Shown here one piece after another: positions 42,418 through 53,037 of a stretch of DNA of 64,000 bases. The DNA is taken from positions 186,001 through 250,000 of the forward strand of contig DUSX01000002.1 in the NCBI GenBank assembly GCA_012842395.1, in the 5' to 3' direction. Made by a program: the position numbers and the translations under genes. The notes under the pieces are model-generated. The model was not told the DNA's origin, ran no database searches, and was given only the letters and a program-made list of their open reading frames with translations. The stretch's first letter is position 1. Every line of letters begins with the position of its first letter. The DNA comes from Bacillota bacterium (lineage in GTDB: Bacteria > Bacillota > SHA-98 > UBA4971).

Positions 42418-42975
42418 ATGTCCCGGATCGGGAGAATGCCGATAGTGCTGCCGAAAGGCGTCGAGGTGGAGGTCAGCGGCAATACCGTTGTAGTCAAGGG
42501 GCCCAAGGGCAAGCTCCAGAGAGACGTCGCCCGGAACATGAAAGTCTTCGTCCAAGGCGACAGGGTTGTAGTGGAGCGGCCCAGCGATGACAGGGAGAGC
42601 AGGGCATTGCACGGCCTGACGAGGACGCTCGTAGCTAACATGGTCAAAGGTGTTACGGAGGGCTACGAGAAGTCGCTCGTTATCTCCGGCACCGGCTACA
42701 AAGCGGCCAAACAAGGCAGGAAGCTGGTGCTTAGCATAGGGTTCTCGCACCCTGTCGAGATAGAACCGACTGAAGGCCTCGAGATAGAGGTTCCAACCCC
42801 TACGAAGGTGGTGGTCAAGGGCATAGACAAGGAGCTTGTCGGCCAGACCGCCGCGAACATCCGGGCCGTGCGGCCGCCTGAGCCATACAAGGGCAAAGGG
42901 ATCATGTACGAAGGCGAGCACGTTCGCAGAAAGGCTGGCAAGGCCGGCAAGGCTGCTGCGGGCGGGAAGAAGTAG
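42418..42975 (+). CDS. rplF: 50S ribosomal protein L6
   Basis: 185 residues. [20 protein letters not shown] opens it, with [20 protein letters not shown] and [21 protein letters not shown] Lys/Gly/Ala tail ends it. Two ATGs lie in tandem at 42415 and 42418; I take the second as family-typical. Confidence 0.97.
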   Translation: MSRIGRMPIVLPKGVEVEVSGNTVVVKGPKGKLQRDVARNMKVFVQGDRVVVERPSDDRESRALHGLTRTLVANMVKGVTEGYEKSLVISGTGYKAAKQGRKLVLSIGFSHPVEIEPTEGLEIEVPTPTKVVVKGIDKELVGQTAANIRAVRPPEPYKGKGIMYEGEHVRRKAGKAGKAAAGGKK

Positions 42976-43008
42976 TAGGCTCGGAGCCATGGAGGGTGAG
43001 GATAGGCT

Positions 43009-43377
43009 ATGTTCAAGCGCAAGGATAGGAAGGTTGCCCGGGCCAAGCGGCACATGCGGATAAGAAAGAAGGTCTCCGGCACGTCGGAGGTTCCGAGGCT
43101 CTCTGTAGCGAGGACGCTCAGGCACATCTACGCCCAGGTCATCAACGACGAGTCGGGCACCACCCTCGCGTTTGCGTCGAGCCTCGACCCAGAGGTGAGA
43201 GCCCAGGTCAAGAACGGGGGCAACGTGGAGGCCGCGCGCTTGGTGGGCAGGGTCATCGCGGAGCGGGCGCAAGCGAAGGGGATCAAGAGAGTGGTGTTTG
43301 ACCGCGGGGGCAACCTGTTCCATGGAAGGGTTGCCGCTGTTGCAGAGGGCGCGCGCGAAAGCGGGCTTGAGTTCTAG
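43009..43377 (+). CDS. rplR: 50S ribosomal protein L18
   Basis: 122 residues. [20 protein letters not shown] and [20 protein letters not shown] are diagnostic. It binds 5S rRNA together with L5. The start is ATG 43009 after GGAGGGTGAGGATAGGCT. Confidence 0.97.
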   Translation: MFKRKDRKVARAKRHMRIRKKVSGTSEVPRLSVARTLRHIYAQVINDESGTTLAFASSLDPEVRAQVKNGGNVEAARLVGRVIAERAQAKGIKRVVFDRGGNLFHGRVAAVAEGARESGLEF

Positions 43378-43402
43378 CGTCCGGGGGAGTTGGTGAAAAA
43401 CG

Positions 43403-43894
43403 ATGATGGAGTTTGAAAGCCAGGAGCTTAAAGAGAAGGTTGTCAGCATTGACCCTGTGGCCAAGACAACCAAGGGCGGCCGCACCCGGAGCTTTCGCGC
43501 CCTCGTCGTGGTGGGCGACGAGAACGGGCACGTAGGCACGGGCATCGGCAAAGCGTCTGAGGTTTCCGAGGCGATACGCAAGGGAGCTGAGGAGGCCCGC
43601 AAGAACATGTTCGATGTCCCGGTGGTGGGGACGACGATCCCTCACGAGATCATCGGTGAATTCGGGGCGGGCAAGGTTTTGTTGAAACCTGCGGCTCCCG
43701 GCACGGGCGTGATAGCTGGCGGGCCGGTTCGGGCCGTCTTGGAGCTCGCGGGCGTAAAGGACATCCTGACCAAGTCCCTGGGGTCGTCCAACCCGTTCAA
43801 CATGGTGGGTGCCACCGTGAAGGGGCTCAAGTCTCTCAGGAAAGCCGAGGATGTCGCCAAGTTGCGCGGGAAAGCCGTGTCGGAGCTGCTGTAG
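43403..43894 (+). CDS. rpsE: 30S ribosomal protein S5
   Basis: 163 residues. [40 protein letters not shown] and [20 protein letters not shown] are diagnostic. It shapes the mRNA entry site and affects accuracy. ATG 43403, with an adjacent in-frame ATG at 43406. Confidence 0.97.
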   Translation: MMEFESQELKEKVVSIDPVAKTTKGGRTRSFRALVVVGDENGHVGTGIGKASEVSEAIRKGAEEARKNMFDVPVVGTTIPHEIIGEFGAGKVLLKPAAPGTGVIAGGPVRAVLELAGVKDILTKSLGSSNPFNMVGATVKGLKSLRKAEDVAKLRGKAVSELL

Positions 43895-43913
43895 GGAAGC
43901 GGGGGTGTATTGG

Positions 43914-44132
43914 ATGTCCTTGGGCGCAAACGGTGCCGGCAAGGCAGCCAAGATGTTGAAGATAACGCTCAAACATAGCACGATAGGTGCGCCGAGGGTG
44001 CAGAGGGCAACCGTGCAGGCCCTCGGCCTTACGAGGCTGAACAAAACCGTCGTCCTACCGGACAATCCCCAAGTGCGGGGAATGGTGCGGAGAGTCGACC
44101 ATCTGGTGGACGTGGAGGAAGTCACGGAGTAA
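43914..44132 (+). CDS. rpmD: 50S ribosomal protein L30
   Basis: 72 residues. [20 protein letters not shown], then [20 protein letters not shown] and a short C-terminus. The usual protein is about 60 residues; the extra 13 at the N-terminus come from ATG 43914, which has GGGGGTG upstream, whereas the family-length ATG at 43953 has no good site. Confidence 0.93.
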   Translation: MSLGANGAGKAAKMLKITLKHSTIGAPRVQRATVQALGLTRLNKTVVLPDNPQVRGMVRRVDHLVDVEEVTE

Positions 44133-44145
44133 GGAGGTGGCAAGG

Positions 44146-44586
44146 TTGAGGCTTGAGGAACTCGCTCCGCCGGAAGGCGCCCGCCACTATCTCAAGAGGG
44201 TGGGCAGGGGCATAGGAAGCGGTCACGGCAAGACTTCGGGGAGGGGCCACAAGGGTCAGAAGGCTCGTTCCGGCGGCGCCAAGGGCGCGATGTTCGAGGG
44301 CGGCCAGATGCCGCTCGTCCGAAGGGTGCCGAAGCGCGGATTCACGAACCGCTTCAAGGAGGACTTCGCCGAGGTCAGGCTTTCTGAGCTTAATATGTTT
44401 GAGGAAGGCTCGCAAGTCACACCCGAGGACCTCAGGAAGTTTGGTATAATAAGGCGAGCCTGCGACCGTGTGAAGATACTTGGCAACGGAGAGATAACTC
44501 GGCCGCTCACCGTGAGGGCGCATGCCTTCACGCGCTCCGCGCGTGAGAAGATCGAGCAGGCGGGCGGCAAAGCTGAGGTGATATAG
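44146..44586 (+). CDS. rplO: 50S ribosomal protein L15
   Basis: 146 residues, standard. [20 protein letters not shown] and [20 protein letters not shown] are diagnostic. TTG 44146 is 8 bases after AAGGAGG; GTG 44137 overlaps that site. Confidence 0.96.
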   Translation: MRLEELAPPEGARHYLKRVGRGIGSGHGKTSGRGHKGQKARSGGAKGAMFEGGQMPLVRRVPKRGFTNRFKEDFAEVRLSELNMFEEGSQVTPEDLRKFGIIRRACDRVKILGNGEITRPLTVRAHAFTRSAREKIEQAGGKAEVI

Positions 44587-44587
44587 G

Positions 44588-45838
44588 TTGCTGGGATCAC
44601 TTGCGAGCGCCTTCAGGGTTCCTGACCTGAGAAAGAAAATCATCTATACCGCGCTGCTGCTCGCGGTGTTCAGGATCGGCTCGTTCATCCCGGTGCCGGG
44701 CGTCGATGTGACCAGGCTGATCGAGACCTACGGGGAGACAGGCATCTTTCAATTCCTCGACCTTTTCTCGGGTGGAGCGCTGCGCAGGTTCACCGTGTTT
44801 GCAATGGGAGTGAACCCATACATCACGGCCTCCATTATACTCCAGCTCCTCACCATCGTGATCCCGAGTTTGGAGGAGCTCTCAAAGGAAGGCGTCGAGG
44901 GAAGGCGCAAGATCGCGCAGTGGACCAGGTACGGCACAGTGGTGCTGGGCGTTATCCAGGCGCTCGGAGTTACCATGGGGATACGGGGCGCGATTGAGGA
45001 TCCCGGCATCCTTCCGGTGCTTCTCATCGTTGTGACCCTCACGGCTGGCACGTCGTTTCTGATGTGGCTCGGCGAGAAGATCTCAGAGCACGGGATCGGT
45101 AACGGGATCTCGCTCATAATCTTCACCGGCATAATAGCGAGGCTTCCGGCCGGGGTGCACACGACCGTGCTGACTATCGGAAGGGGCGGCATCAGCCCGA
45201 TCAACGTGGTGCTGTTCCTTGTCCTTGGGCTCGCGTCGGTCGTGGGCGTCATATGGATCACCCTTGGTGCCAGGAGGATCCCTGTTCAGTACGCGAAGAG
45301 GGTCGTAGGAAGGCGGGTCTACGGCGGACAGACCACTCATATCCCGCTCCGCGTGAACCAGGCGGGCGTGATACCGGTGATCTTCGCTTCGTCGCTCTTG
45401 ACGTTCCCGCTTACCATCGCTCAGTTTGTTCCCAAGCTCGCGTTTCTCACGGAATGGCTTCGCGGCGATAGCATCTCGTACATGGTGATCTATGCGGTGC
45501 TGGTGGTCGCGTTCACATACTTCTACACAGCGATCACCTTCAACGTGACTGAAGTGGCGAACAACATGAAGAAGTACGGCGGCTTCATCCCAGGCCTCAG
45601 GCCGGGAAGGCCCACTGCCGAGTACCTCGACCGGGTGCTCACCAGGATAACCCTGGTCGGCGGGCTGTTCCTCGCTGTCGTCGCGGTGCTGCCTAACATC
45701 ATGACGAGCATTACCCGGCTCAGCACGATCTATTTCGGCGGCACTGCTCTCCTCATTGTGGTAGGGGTGGCGCTCGACACGATGAAGCAGATCGAGGCAA
45801 ACCTCGTGATGAGGCAGTACGAGGGCTTCATGAAGTAG
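44588..45838 (+). CDS. secY: Preprotein translocase subunit SecY
   Basis: 416 residues, the central channel of the Sec translocon, with ten membrane segments. FRIGSFIPVPGVDVTRLIET, GVNPYITASIILQLLTIVIP and ISEHGIGNGISLIIFTGIIA are signature stretches, and YTAITFNVTEVANNMKKYGG lies in the C-terminal cytoplasmic loops. TTG start one base after the rplO stop, with GAGGTGAT as ribosome site. Confidence 0.98.
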   Translation: MLGSLASAFRVPDLRKKIIYTALLLAVFRIGSFIPVPGVDVTRLIETYGETGIFQFLDLFSGGALRRFTVFAMGVNPYITASIILQLLTIVIPSLEELSKEGVEGRRKIAQWTRYGTVVLGVIQALGVTMGIRGAIEDPGILPVLLIVVTLTAGTSFLMWLGEKISEHGIGNGISLIIFTGIIARLPAGVHTTVLTIGRGGISPINVVLFLVLGLASVVGVIWITLGARRIPVQYAKRVVGRRVYGGQTTHIPLRVNQAGVIPVIFASSLLTFPLTIAQFVPKLAFLTEWLRGDSISYMVIYAVLVVAFTYFYTAITFNVTEVANNMKKYGGFIPGLRPGRPTAEYLDRVLTRITLVGGLFLAVVAVLPNIMTSITRLSTIYFGGTALLIVVGVALDTMKQIEANLVMRQYEGFMK

Positions 45839-45870
45839 CTAATGTGAAAGTCATGGGAGGCGTTGTCGCG

Positions 45871-46554
45871 ATGCGCCTTGTGTTACTGGGCCCGCCGGGG
45901 GTCGGCAAAGGCACGCAGGCCGAGAGGCTGAGCTCGCGTTTCGGCATCCCGCACGTCTCGACCGGCGAGATGTTCCGGGAAGCGCTTGCCCGGAAAACGC
46001 CTCTGGGCCTGGAGGCCCGCAAGTACATGAACGCCGGGAAGCTGGTCCCGGACGACGTCACGATCGGGCTGGTCAAGGATAGACTCGCTCATGCGGACGC
46101 ACGTTCGGGTTTCATCCTGGATGGGTTCCCGCGGAACCTCACTCAGGCCAGGGCCCTCGACGACGTGTTGCGGGATCTGGGCGTGGCCCTCGACGCGGCG
46201 GTGAACATCAGCGCGCGCGCCGAGACAGTCGTGCGGAGGCTGTCGGGGCGGAGGCAATGCAGGCAATGCGGGGCTGTGTACCACGTCGAGTTCAATCCTC
46301 CACGCGAGGCGGGAAAGTGCCCCGAGTGTGGCGGGGAGCTTTACCAGCGTGACGATGATCGCGAGGAGACCGTCAGGAAGCGGTTCAGGGTATACACGGC
46401 GGAAACCGAACCGCTCGTGGAGTTCTACCGGGAAAGAGGCCTGCTTGTGACGGTCGATGGCGAGAAGCACATCGACGAAGTGACACAGTCGATCATATCT
46501 GCACTTGAAGAAGGCAATCATCTTGAGGAAAGTAGCTCCAATGGTCATTCGTAA
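45871..46554 (+). CDS. adk: Adenylate kinase, zinc-lid type
   Basis: 227 residues. Converts ATP plus AMP to two ADP. LLGPPGVGKGTQAERL is the P-loop, and GFILDGFPRNLTQARALD binds AMP. The lid carries CRQCGAVYHV and CPECGGELYQ, four Cys as in Gram-positive zinc forms. A C-terminal tail of about 15 residues is extra. ATG 45871 follows GGGAGGCGTTGTCGCG. Confidence 0.97.
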   Translation: MRLVLLGPPGVGKGTQAERLSSRFGIPHVSTGEMFREALARKTPLGLEARKYMNAGKLVPDDVTIGLVKDRLAHADARSGFILDGFPRNLTQARALDDVLRDLGVALDAAVNISARAETVVRRLSGRRQCRQCGAVYHVEFNPPREAGKCPECGGELYQRDDDREETVRKRFRVYTAETEPLVEFYRERGLLVTVDGEKHIDEVTQSIISALEEGNHLEESSSNGHS

Positions 46555-47290
46555 AACGCCTGCCGAGATCGCGAGCATGAGAAAAGCCGGGCTGGTGCTG
46601 GCCGGTCTCTTAAAGGAGCTCGCCGACTTCATCAGACCGGGCATCACGACTGGCGATATCGACAGGTTCGCGGAGGACTACATCAGGGCTCGAGGCGCGG
46701 TGCCGTCGTTCAAAGGGTTGTACGGCTTTCCTGCCAGCGCGTGCATCTCTGTGAACGATGAGGTCGTCCACGGCATCCCGGGCAGCCGGCGCCTGCGGGA
46801 GGGCGACATAGTCAGCGTCGATGTGGGCGCTATGGTGGATGGCTTCCACGGGGACTCCGCTGTGACGTTTCCCGTGGGAAAGGTATCCGCTGACGCTGTG
46901 CGCCTCCTCCGCGTGACCGAAGAGTCTCTCTACAAGGGCATCGAGCAAGCCCTGCCTGGGAAACGCATCGTCGACATCTCCAGGGCCATCCAGGAGCACG
47001 TGGAATCGCACGGATTCTCCGTGGTCAGGGCGCTGGCGGGGCATGGCATCGGGCGAAGCGTCCATGAGGAACCCAGGGTGCCCAACTTCGTAGTCCGAGG
47101 CGACCCGGGGCCCGAACTTAGGCCAGGCGCCACGCTTGCCATCGAGCCCATGGTGAACGCGGGGAGTTTCGACGTAGTCACTCTTGACGACAACTGGACG
47201 GTCGTCACGCGCGACGGCTCGCTGTCGGCTCACTTCGAGCACACCGTGGCGGTGACGTCGGATGGTCCTGAGATACTGACCGCTCTGTGA
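46541..47290 (+). CDS. map: Methionine aminopeptidase, type I
   Basis: 249 residues. Removes N-terminal Met. VNDEVVHGIPGSRRLREGDI, VSVDVGAMVDGFHGDSAVTF (metal-binding Asp), GHGIGRSVHEEPRVPNF (His), AIEPMVNAG (Glu) and SLSAHFEHTVAVT (Glu) are present. ATG 46541 lies inside the end of adk after GAGGAAAG. Confidence 0.97.
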   Translation: MVIRKTPAEIASMRKAGLVLAGLLKELADFIRPGITTGDIDRFAEDYIRARGAVPSFKGLYGFPASACISVNDEVVHGIPGSRRLREGDIVSVDVGAMVDGFHGDSAVTFPVGKVSADAVRLLRVTEESLYKGIEQALPGKRIVDISRAIQEHVESHGFSVVRALAGHGIGRSVHEEPRVPNFVVRGDPGPELRPGATLAIEPMVNAGSFDVVTLDDNWTVVTRDGSLSAHFEHTVAVTSDGPEILTAL

Positions 47291-47313
47291 GTATATGGGA
47301 GGTCGGTGCGCAA

Positions 47314-47610
47314 GTGGAGATGCGACCGGGTCAGGTTGTCGTATCGATCGCGGGGAGAGACAGGGGGAGACGGTACATCGTAATGCAGGTGATCGACGAC
47401 ACGTTCGTCGCGGTCGTTGACGGGACTTACCGCCGAGTGTCCAACCCAAAGAAGAAGAACGTGCGTCATCTGATGTGGACGCGAAAAGTGGACGGCCATG
47501 TCGGATCGAAGCTCCTTGCAGGGGCGCGCGTAACCGATGAGGAGGTCCGGGAGGCTTTGAGGTCGGTTGAGAATGATTCCTGCGGGAAGGCGGACTGGTC
47601 TCATGAGTAA
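47314..47610 (+). CDS. KOW-domain RNA-binding protein (L14e-like)
   Basis: 98 residues. [20 protein letters not shown] is a KOW motif, followed by [20 protein letters not shown]. Similar small proteins between map and infA occur in many Bacillota and resemble the archaeal L14e fold; function unknown, perhaps ribosome-associated. GTG 47314 follows GGGAGGTCGGTGCGCAA; GTG 47287 overlapping the map stop is the alternative. Confidence 0.85.
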   Translation: MEMRPGQVVVSIAGRDRGRRYIVMQVIDDTFVAVVDGTYRRVSNPKKKNVRHLMWTRKVDGHVGSKLLAGARVTDEEVREALRSVENDSCGKADWSHE

Positions 47611-47821
47611 GAAAGATGCCATTGAGGTCGAGGGAACCGTCATCGAAGCGCTGCCCAATGCGATGTTCCGGGTTGAACTCGAAAACGGGCACAGGGTTCT
47701 TGCTCACGTTTCGGGCAAGATGCGCATGAATTTCATACGCATTCTGCCTGGAGACAGGGTGAGCGTCGAGCTGTCACCCTACGATCTGACCAGGGGCAGG
47801 ATAACTTACAGGTTCAAGTGA
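47603..47821 (+). CDS. infA: Translation initiation factor IF-1
   Basis: 72 residues, standard. [40 protein letters not shown] and [14 protein letters not shown] make up the S1-like fold. It overlaps the preceding gene by 8 bases. Confidence 0.97.
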   Translation: MSKKDAIEVEGTVIEALPNAMFRVELENGHRVLAHVSGKMRMNFIRILPGDRVSVELSPYDLTRGRITYRFK

Positions 47822-47915
47822 ATTGCGTCGGAACCAAGCCCGAACTAGGCTGTGCGTGGTCTCCTGGGGGCTGGGCATCAATTGGCACTAACCGGGGACA
47901 CCAGGGGGGGTTAAG

Positions 47916-48029
47916 ATGAAAGTTCGGCCGTCGGTCAAAAAGATATGCGACAAGTGCAAAATAGTAAGGCGCAAAGGCGTGCTCCGGGTCATTTGCGAGA
48001 ACCCCAAGCACAAGCAGCGCCAGGGCTAG
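47916..48029 (+). CDS. rpmJ: 50S ribosomal protein L36
   Basis: 37 residues from ATG 47916 to TAG 48029. [20 protein letters not shown] then [11 protein letters not shown] gives the CxxC, C and H zinc site of the zinc-binding form. The start follows GGGGGGTTAAG. Confidence 0.96.
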   Translation: MKVRPSVKKICDKCKIVRRKGVLRVICENPKHKQRQG

Positions 48030-48049
48030 GGCGGAGGTGAGATGAAGGA

Positions 48050-48421
48050 ATGGCTAGGATCGCGGGGGTTGACCTTCCGAGAGACAAGAGAATCGAGATA
48101 GCCCTGACTTATATATACGGGTTGGGCCTCACGACTTCGAGGCAGATTCTCGAGAAAACCGGCGTAAACCCCGACACCAGGGTCCGTGACCTTACCGAGG
48201 AGGAGATCACGCGTCTACGGGAGGTCATAGACAAGGAGTATAAGGTCGAGGGCGAACTGCGGGCCGAGCAAGCAGCCAACATCAAGCGGCTCATCGATAT
48301 CGGCACCTACAGGGGCCTTCGTCACCGAAGGGGCTTGCCAGTTAGGGGCCAGCGCACGAGGACCAATGCCCGGACGAGAAAGGGCCCCAGGAAGACAGTG
48401 GGCGTGAGGAGATCCAAGTGA
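48050..48421 (+). CDS. rpsM: 30S ribosomal protein S13
   Basis: 123 residues. [40 protein letters not shown] and [20 protein letters not shown] are diagnostic. It contacts the P-site tRNA and the 50S subunit. ATG after AGGTGAGATGAAGGA. Confidence 0.97.
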   Translation: MARIAGVDLPRDKRIEIALTYIYGLGLTTSRQILEKTGVNPDTRVRDLTEEEITRLREVIDKEYKVEGELRAEQAANIKRLIDIGTYRGLRHRRGLPVRGQRTRTNARTRKGPRKTVGVRRSK

Positions 48422-48439
48422 GAAAGGAGAGCATGAAGC

Positions 48440-48829
48440 GTGCCGAGGAAGACGACCAAAGCGAAAAGGCGTGAGCGCAAGAACGTCGAGAGCGGGGTTG
48501 CCCACATCCGGTCGACGTTTAACAATACCATCGTCACGATAACAGATCCTCAGGGCGCTGTGATCGCGTGGTCGAGCGCGGGGAAGCAGGGTTTCAAAGG
48601 CTCCAGGAAGGGCACTCCGTTTGCCGCGCAGATGGCTGCGGAGGCAGCCGCACGGGCGGCCATGGACCACGGCATGCGCCAGGTGGAGGTGCTAGTGAAA
48701 GGCCCTGGAGCGGGCCGGGAAGCGGCGATCAGGTCTCTGCAGGCTACGGGGCTTGAGGTGAACATGATCCGCGACGTGACCCCGATCCCTCACAACGGGT
48801 GCCGGCCGCCGAAGCGCAGGAGGGTTTGA
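48440..48829 (+). CDS. rpsK: 30S ribosomal protein S11
   Basis: 129 residues. [40 protein letters not shown] and [18 protein letters not shown] are diagnostic. GTG start after AAAGGAGAGCATGAAGC. Confidence 0.97.
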   Translation: MPRKTTKAKRRERKNVESGVAHIRSTFNNTIVTITDPQGAVIAWSSAGKQGFKGSRKGTPFAAQMAAEAAARAAMDHGMRQVEVLVKGPGAGREAAIRSLQATGLEVNMIRDVTPIPHNGCRPPKRRRV

Positions 48830-48872
48830 TTGAACGGGACGGCGTTGGCAACATCAGGAGGTGGAAGCTCAA

Positions 48873-49499
48873 ATGGCCAGGTACACAGGATCCGTGTGCA
48901 GGTTGTGCCGGCGTGAAGGTATGAAACTATATCTGAAAGGCGAGAGGTGCTACACCGAGAAATGCTCGGTTGATCGCAGGCCTTACGCCCCCGGCGAACA
49001 CGGGCAGGGGCGCAAGAAGATGTCCGAATACGCGATCCAGTTGCGGGAGAAGCAGAAGCTACGCCGAATATACGGGGTTTTCGAGAGGCAGTTCGAACGC
49101 TACTTCGAGATGGCCTCCAGGAAACGGGGCGTCACAGGAGAAGCGCTTCTTCAGATACTCGAATCTAGACTGGACAACGTGGTTTACCGGCTTGGTTTCG
49201 CGAGCTCCAGGGCCGAGGCGCGACAGATGGTCAGGCATGGTCATATCGCCGTGAACGGCAACAAGGTCAGCATACCGTCGTACCTCGTGGAGCCTGGAGA
49301 TACTGTGTCCGTGCGCGAGGGAAGCCGCGAACTTCCGCGGTTCAAGCAAGTGGCGGAAGCTGGTCAAGGTCGTACGGTGCCCGCGTGGCTGTCCCTGCAT
49401 CCGGACGGCCTGAGCGCGACCGTGCTCAGCTTGCCCACAAGGGACCAGATCGACGTGCCCGTTCAGGAACACATGGTGGTTGAGCTGTACTCCAGATAA
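48873..49499 (+). CDS. rpsD: 30S ribosomal protein S4
   Basis: 208 residues. [20 protein letters not shown] with a zinc-type N-terminus (two CxxC-like pairs including [11 protein letters not shown]), then [20 protein letters not shown] and [20 protein letters not shown], the S4 RNA-binding domain. It organises 16S assembly. ATG 48873 follows AGGAGGTGGAAGCTCAA. Confidence 0.97.
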   Translation: MARYTGSVCRLCRREGMKLYLKGERCYTEKCSVDRRPYAPGEHGQGRKKMSEYAIQLREKQKLRRIYGVFERQFERYFEMASRKRGVTGEALLQILESRLDNVVYRLGFASSRAEARQMVRHGHIAVNGNKVSIPSYLVEPGDTVSVREGSRELPRFKQVAEAGQGRTVPAWLSLHPDGLSATVLSLPTRDQIDVPVQEHMVVELYSR

Positions 49500-49602
49500 G
49501 ATGACAGCGCCATCCAACGGGTCGCAGGGGCGTGGTGCCGCATAGTGGCAGGCTGATGGCGAACGGCGCGCGGTCCGCACAAACCAGAAGGGAGAGCTGC
49601 GG

Positions 49603-50550
49603 ATGATCGAGATTGAGAAGCCCAGAATCGAGTGTGAGGAGGCCACAGAAAAGTACGGCAGGTTCGTGGTCGAGCCTCTCGAGAGAGGTTACGGCATAAC
49701 CTTGGGGAACGCGCTCCGGAGGGTTCTTCTTTCGTCCCTCCCGGGGGCGGCGGTCACGTCCGTGAAAATAGAAGGGGTTCTTCACGAGTTCTCCGTGATA
49801 CCCGGGGTTGTGGAAGACACTATCGATATTCTCCTAAATCTTAAGGAACTCCTCGTCAAGCTGCACTCGGACGGGCCGAAGGTGGTAAGGATCGAAGCCC
49901 AGGGCGAGGGAGAGGTCAGGGCCGCTGACATCATCGCTGACCCGGATGTCGAGATACTCAATCCCGAGCTCCACATCGCCACGCTCGATAAAGACGGCAG
50001 GCTCTTCGCCGAGATAACCATCGAGAAGGGCAGGGGCTACGTCCCGGCCGAGAAGCGCAGGGGCGAGCCGGTGATCGGTGTCATTCCCGTGGACTCGATT
50101 TTCACGCCCGTCCGCAAGGTGAACTATCAGGTTGAGAACACACGTGTCGGCCAGATCACGGACTACGATAGGCTCATACTGGAGGTTTGGACCGACGGAA
50201 GCGTGTCACCGAAGGAGGCCACGAGCCTCGCGGCCAAGATCCTGTCGAGTCATCTCGCGCTCTTCACAGGCTTGACTGAGACGTCCGACCGGGTTGAGAT
50301 GATGGTGGAGAAGGCGGAGGACGAGAAAGACAAGGTCCTGGACATGCCCATCGAGGAACTCGACCTGTCGGTGCGGTCCTACAACTGTCTGAAGAGAGCG
50401 GGCATAAACACCGTGCAGGAGCTCATCAGGAAGACCGAGGAAGATATGATGAAGGTCAGGAACCTCGGAAAGAAATCGCTCGAAGAGGTCAAGGGGAAAC
50501 TCGCGAATCTCGGCCTTTCCCTCCGTCCGTCTGACGACCAGGAGGACTAG
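49603..50550 (+). CDS. rpoA: RNA polymerase alpha subunit
   Basis: 315 residues. The N-terminal dimerisation domain has [20 protein letters not shown] and the C-terminal domain [20 protein letters not shown], which contacts UP elements and activators. ATG follows GGGAGAGCTGCGG. The usual rpsD-rpoA-rplQ order. Confidence 0.98.
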   Translation: MIEIEKPRIECEEATEKYGRFVVEPLERGYGITLGNALRRVLLSSLPGAAVTSVKIEGVLHEFSVIPGVVEDTIDILLNLKELLVKLHSDGPKVVRIEAQGEGEVRAADIIADPDVEILNPELHIATLDKDGRLFAEITIEKGRGYVPAEKRRGEPVIGVIPVDSIFTPVRKVNYQVENTRVGQITDYDRLILEVWTDGSVSPKEATSLAAKILSSHLALFTGLTETSDRVEMMVEKAEDEKDKVLDMPIEELDLSVRSYNCLKRAGINTVQELIRKTEEDMMKVRNLGKKSLEEVKGKLANLGLSLRPSDDQED

Positions 50551-50642
50551 AGGGCAGAGGATTAGGGGCATCGGAACGCGAAGCCGGACGAGAACGAGAC
50601 CGCAAGACCGTTTAGGACCTCTGGTCCGGGAGGGATCTCGAT

Positions 50643-50981
50643 ATGAACCAGGCGAAATTGGGGCGTACCAGCGCCCATAGGAAGGCAATGCTTCGGAGCA
50701 TCGTGACCTCGTTGTTCGAACACGAGCGCGTCCGAACGACTGAGGGCAAGGCGAGGCAGCTCGAGCCGGTCGCAGAGAAGCTCATTACTCTCGCAAAGAG
50801 AGGCGACCTGCATGCCCGTAGGTTGGTGGCGGGCTACGTCAGGAGCGACGCGGTCACAAAGAAGCTTTTTGACACCATCGCGCCGCGCTACAAGGATCGC
50901 CAAGGGGGTTACGTTCGCACCGTGAAGCTCGGCGAGCGCCGCGGCGATGCCGCATCCGAGGTCATAGTGGAGCTCGTGTAG
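50643..50981 (+). CDS. rplQ: 50S ribosomal protein L17
   Basis: 112 residues. [20 protein letters not shown] and [20 protein letters not shown] are diagnostic. It is the last ribosomal-protein gene before a terminator. Confidence 0.97.
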   Translation: MNQAKLGRTSAHRKAMLRSIVTSLFEHERVRTTEGKARQLEPVAEKLITLAKRGDLHARRLVAGYVRSDAVTKKLFDTIAPRYKDRQGGYVRTVKLGERRGDAASEVIVELV

Positions 50982-51111
50982 CCTTGAGCCCTCGAGCCAC
51001 TGGGGGATGTGCACGCGGTGGCCGAGGGTGGATGGCAGGGTGCGGCCTGGGCCGACGACCCGGGCGGGCTCGGTGTCGCATCAACCAAGACGAACCATTC
51101 CATCCTGCAAG

Positions 51112-51134
51112 AGTGCGCGATTGCGCACTTTTTG
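51112..51134 (+). terminator. Terminator after rplQ
   Basis: AGTGCGC at 51112-51118 pairs with GCGCACT at 51123-51129 around GATT, followed by TTTTT. It closes the long ribosomal-protein run only 23 bases before ecfA1, for which I see no separate promoter, so read-through may supply the ecf genes. Confidence 0.85.
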
Positions 51135-51156
51135 TGGGTTTTAAGGGGGCACCTGC

Positions 51157-52161
51157 TTGGAGGAGATGATCAGGGCCGAAAACCTGGGGTACCAATATGG
51201 GTCTGCCGGGGATATGAGGCATACCGCGCTTCGCGGCATAAACCTCTCCATACGGCCTGGCGAGTTCGTGGCCATAATAGGGCACAACGGGTCGGGCAAA
51301 TCCACGCTTGCGAAGCACTTCAACGCCTTGCTCGTGCCCACCTCAGGGACGGTGACCGTCAAGGGTATGAAGACCAGCGACCCGCGGAACCTGTGGAGGA
51401 TCCGCCAGACTGTGGGGATGGTCTTCCAAAACCCTGACAACCAAATCGTGGCCACCACCGTCGAGGAAGACGTGGCGTTCGGCCCCGAGAATCTCGGTGT
51501 GCCCCCTGCCGAGATCAGGCGGCGGGTGCGGGAAGCGCTTGAATGCGTGGACATGGTGGAGTATGTGCGACACGCCCCGCACCTCCTTTCGGGCGGGCAG
51601 AAACAACGCGTGGCCATCGCGGGCGTGGTCGCGATGCGGCCTGAGTGCATCGTGCTAGATGAGCCCACCGCGATGCTGGACCCGTCGGGCAGACAAGAGG
51701 TGATGCGGACCATCACCCGGCTGAACCGGGACGAGGGCATCACCGTGGTCCTCATCACGCACTTCATGAATGAGGCCGTCCAGGCCGACCGGGTCATCGT
51801 GATGGAAAGCGGCAGGATAGTGCTGGACGGCCATCCGCGCAAGGTCTTCAGCGAGGTTGAAACCCTGAGAGCTCTCCGTCTCGACGTTCCGCAAGTGACC
51901 GAGCTTGCTTACGAGCTGAACAAGGAGGGTGCCGGGCTTCCCGATGGTATCCTGACGGTGGAGGAGTTCGCCGACGCGATCGCCGGCGCGAGCCACGAGT
52001 CCCGCGCGATGGAAGGCGCAGAAGATGGGCGCGCACATCCGATGAGCATCGTACGCGAGGGCGCTGATCCCGCCCGGGACAGAAGGGCCAAGAACAGTGA
52101 GGGGAGCGATCGGGCGGGCTGCCGGGGTCGTGCTGCCACGGCCTGGTGCGGGGGCGGGTGA
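51157..52161 (+). CDS. ecfA1: ECF transporter ATP-binding subunit A1
   Basis: 334 residues. One of two ATPases of the energy-coupling-factor module for vitamin and metal uptake. [14 protein letters not shown] is Walker A, QNPDNQ the Q-loop, [15 protein letters not shown] the signature and [13 protein letters not shown] Walker B. After about residue 285 an Arg/Gly/Ala-rich tail of 50 residues follows that the family normally lacks. TTG start; the stop overlaps or abuts ecfA2. Confidence 0.95.
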   Translation: MEEMIRAENLGYQYGSAGDMRHTALRGINLSIRPGEFVAIIGHNGSGKSTLAKHFNALLVPTSGTVTVKGMKTSDPRNLWRIRQTVGMVFQNPDNQIVATTVEEDVAFGPENLGVPPAEIRRRVREALECVDMVEYVRHAPHLLSGGQKQRVAIAGVVAMRPECIVLDEPTAMLDPSGRQEVMRTITRLNRDEGITVVLITHFMNEAVQADRVIVMESGRIVLDGHPRKVFSEVETLRALRLDVPQVTELAYELNKEGAGLPDGILTVEEFADAIAGASHESRAMEGAEDGRAHPMSIVREGADPARDRRAKNSEGSDRAGCRGRAATAWCGGG

Positions 52162-52164
52162 TTG

Positions 52165-53037
52165 GTGACCGTGCCTATCAAAGTCGAGAACCTTTCCTAC
52201 ACGTATAATCCGGGCACGCCGCTCGCACGGACGGCGCTCGACGACGTTAACCTAGAGATTGGTGACGGTGAATTCATTGGCCTCATAGGAGCGACTGGGT
52301 CGGGGAAATCCACCTTGATCCAGCACTTCAACGGGCTTCTTAAGCCCACCCGCGGGCGTGTGCTCGTGGACGGCGTGGACATATGGCAGAAAGACGTCAG
52401 GCTCAAGGACATCCGCACGAAAGTGGGCTTGGTCTTTCAGTACCCGGAGCATCAGCTCTTCGAGGAAACCGTCTTCGCGGACATAGCGTTCGGCCCCCGA
52501 AACATGGGGCTGGGTGATGACGAGATAAACGCGCGGGTCAGGCGGGCGCTCGAGTTGGTGGGCCTTGATTTCGAGGCCGTGAAGGGGCGATCCCCGTTCG
52601 AGCTCTCTGGCGGCGAAATGAGGCGAGTCGCCATAGCCGGGGTGCTTGCCATGGAGCCGTCCGTGCTCGTGCTGGACGAACCAGTGTCGGGACTGGACCC
52701 GCGAGGCCGCGACGAGTTGCTCGAAGAGCTTGCGAGGCTGCACCGCAGGTCTGAGTGTACGGTCATATTGGTGTCACACAGCATGGAAGATGTCGCGAGG
52801 CTCGCGAAAAGGCTCGTGGTCATGCACAAAGGGAAGGTCGTGGCAGACGGGCCTGTGCGCGAGGTGTTCCGCATGACCGACCTTTTGAAGGAGGTAGGTC
52901 TCGGAGTGCCACAGGTCACCGAGGTCATGCACGAGCTCGCGAGACGCGGAAAGGACGTCAGGACGGACGTTCTCACGGTCGAAGAGGCCAAGGCGGAGCT
53001 CCTCAGGCTCTTGCGAGGTGAGGGCCGTGTTCGGTAA
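52165..53037 (+). CDS. ecfA2: ECF transporter ATP-binding subunit A2
   Basis: 290 residues. Partner ATPase: GATGSGKSTLIQHFNGL, QYPEHQLFEE, ELSGGEMRRVAIAGVLA and LVLDEPVSGLDPRG. The start is uncertain among TTG 52162, GTG 52165 and GTG 52171; the site GCGGGTGATT fits the last two. It overlaps ecfT. Confidence 0.95.
   Translation: MTVPIKVENLSYTYNPGTPLARTALDDVNLEIGDGEFIGLIGATGSGKSTLIQHFNGLLKPTRGRVLVDGVDIWQKDVRLKDIRTKVGLVFQYPEHQLFEETVFADIAFGPRNMGLGDDEINARVRRALELVGLDFEAVKGRSPFELSGGEMRRVAIAGVLAMEPSVLVLDEPVSGLDPRGRDELLEELARLHRRSECTVILVSHSMEDVARLAKRLVVMHKGKVVADGPVREVFRMTDLLKEVGLGVPQVTEVMHELARRGKDVRTDVLTVEEAKAELLRLLRGEGRVR

Noticed and set aside
42316-43608. Minus-strand open frame of 430 codons across rplF, rplR and rpsE
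   Set aside because: It spans three well-supported ribosomal genes and has no recognisable motifs.
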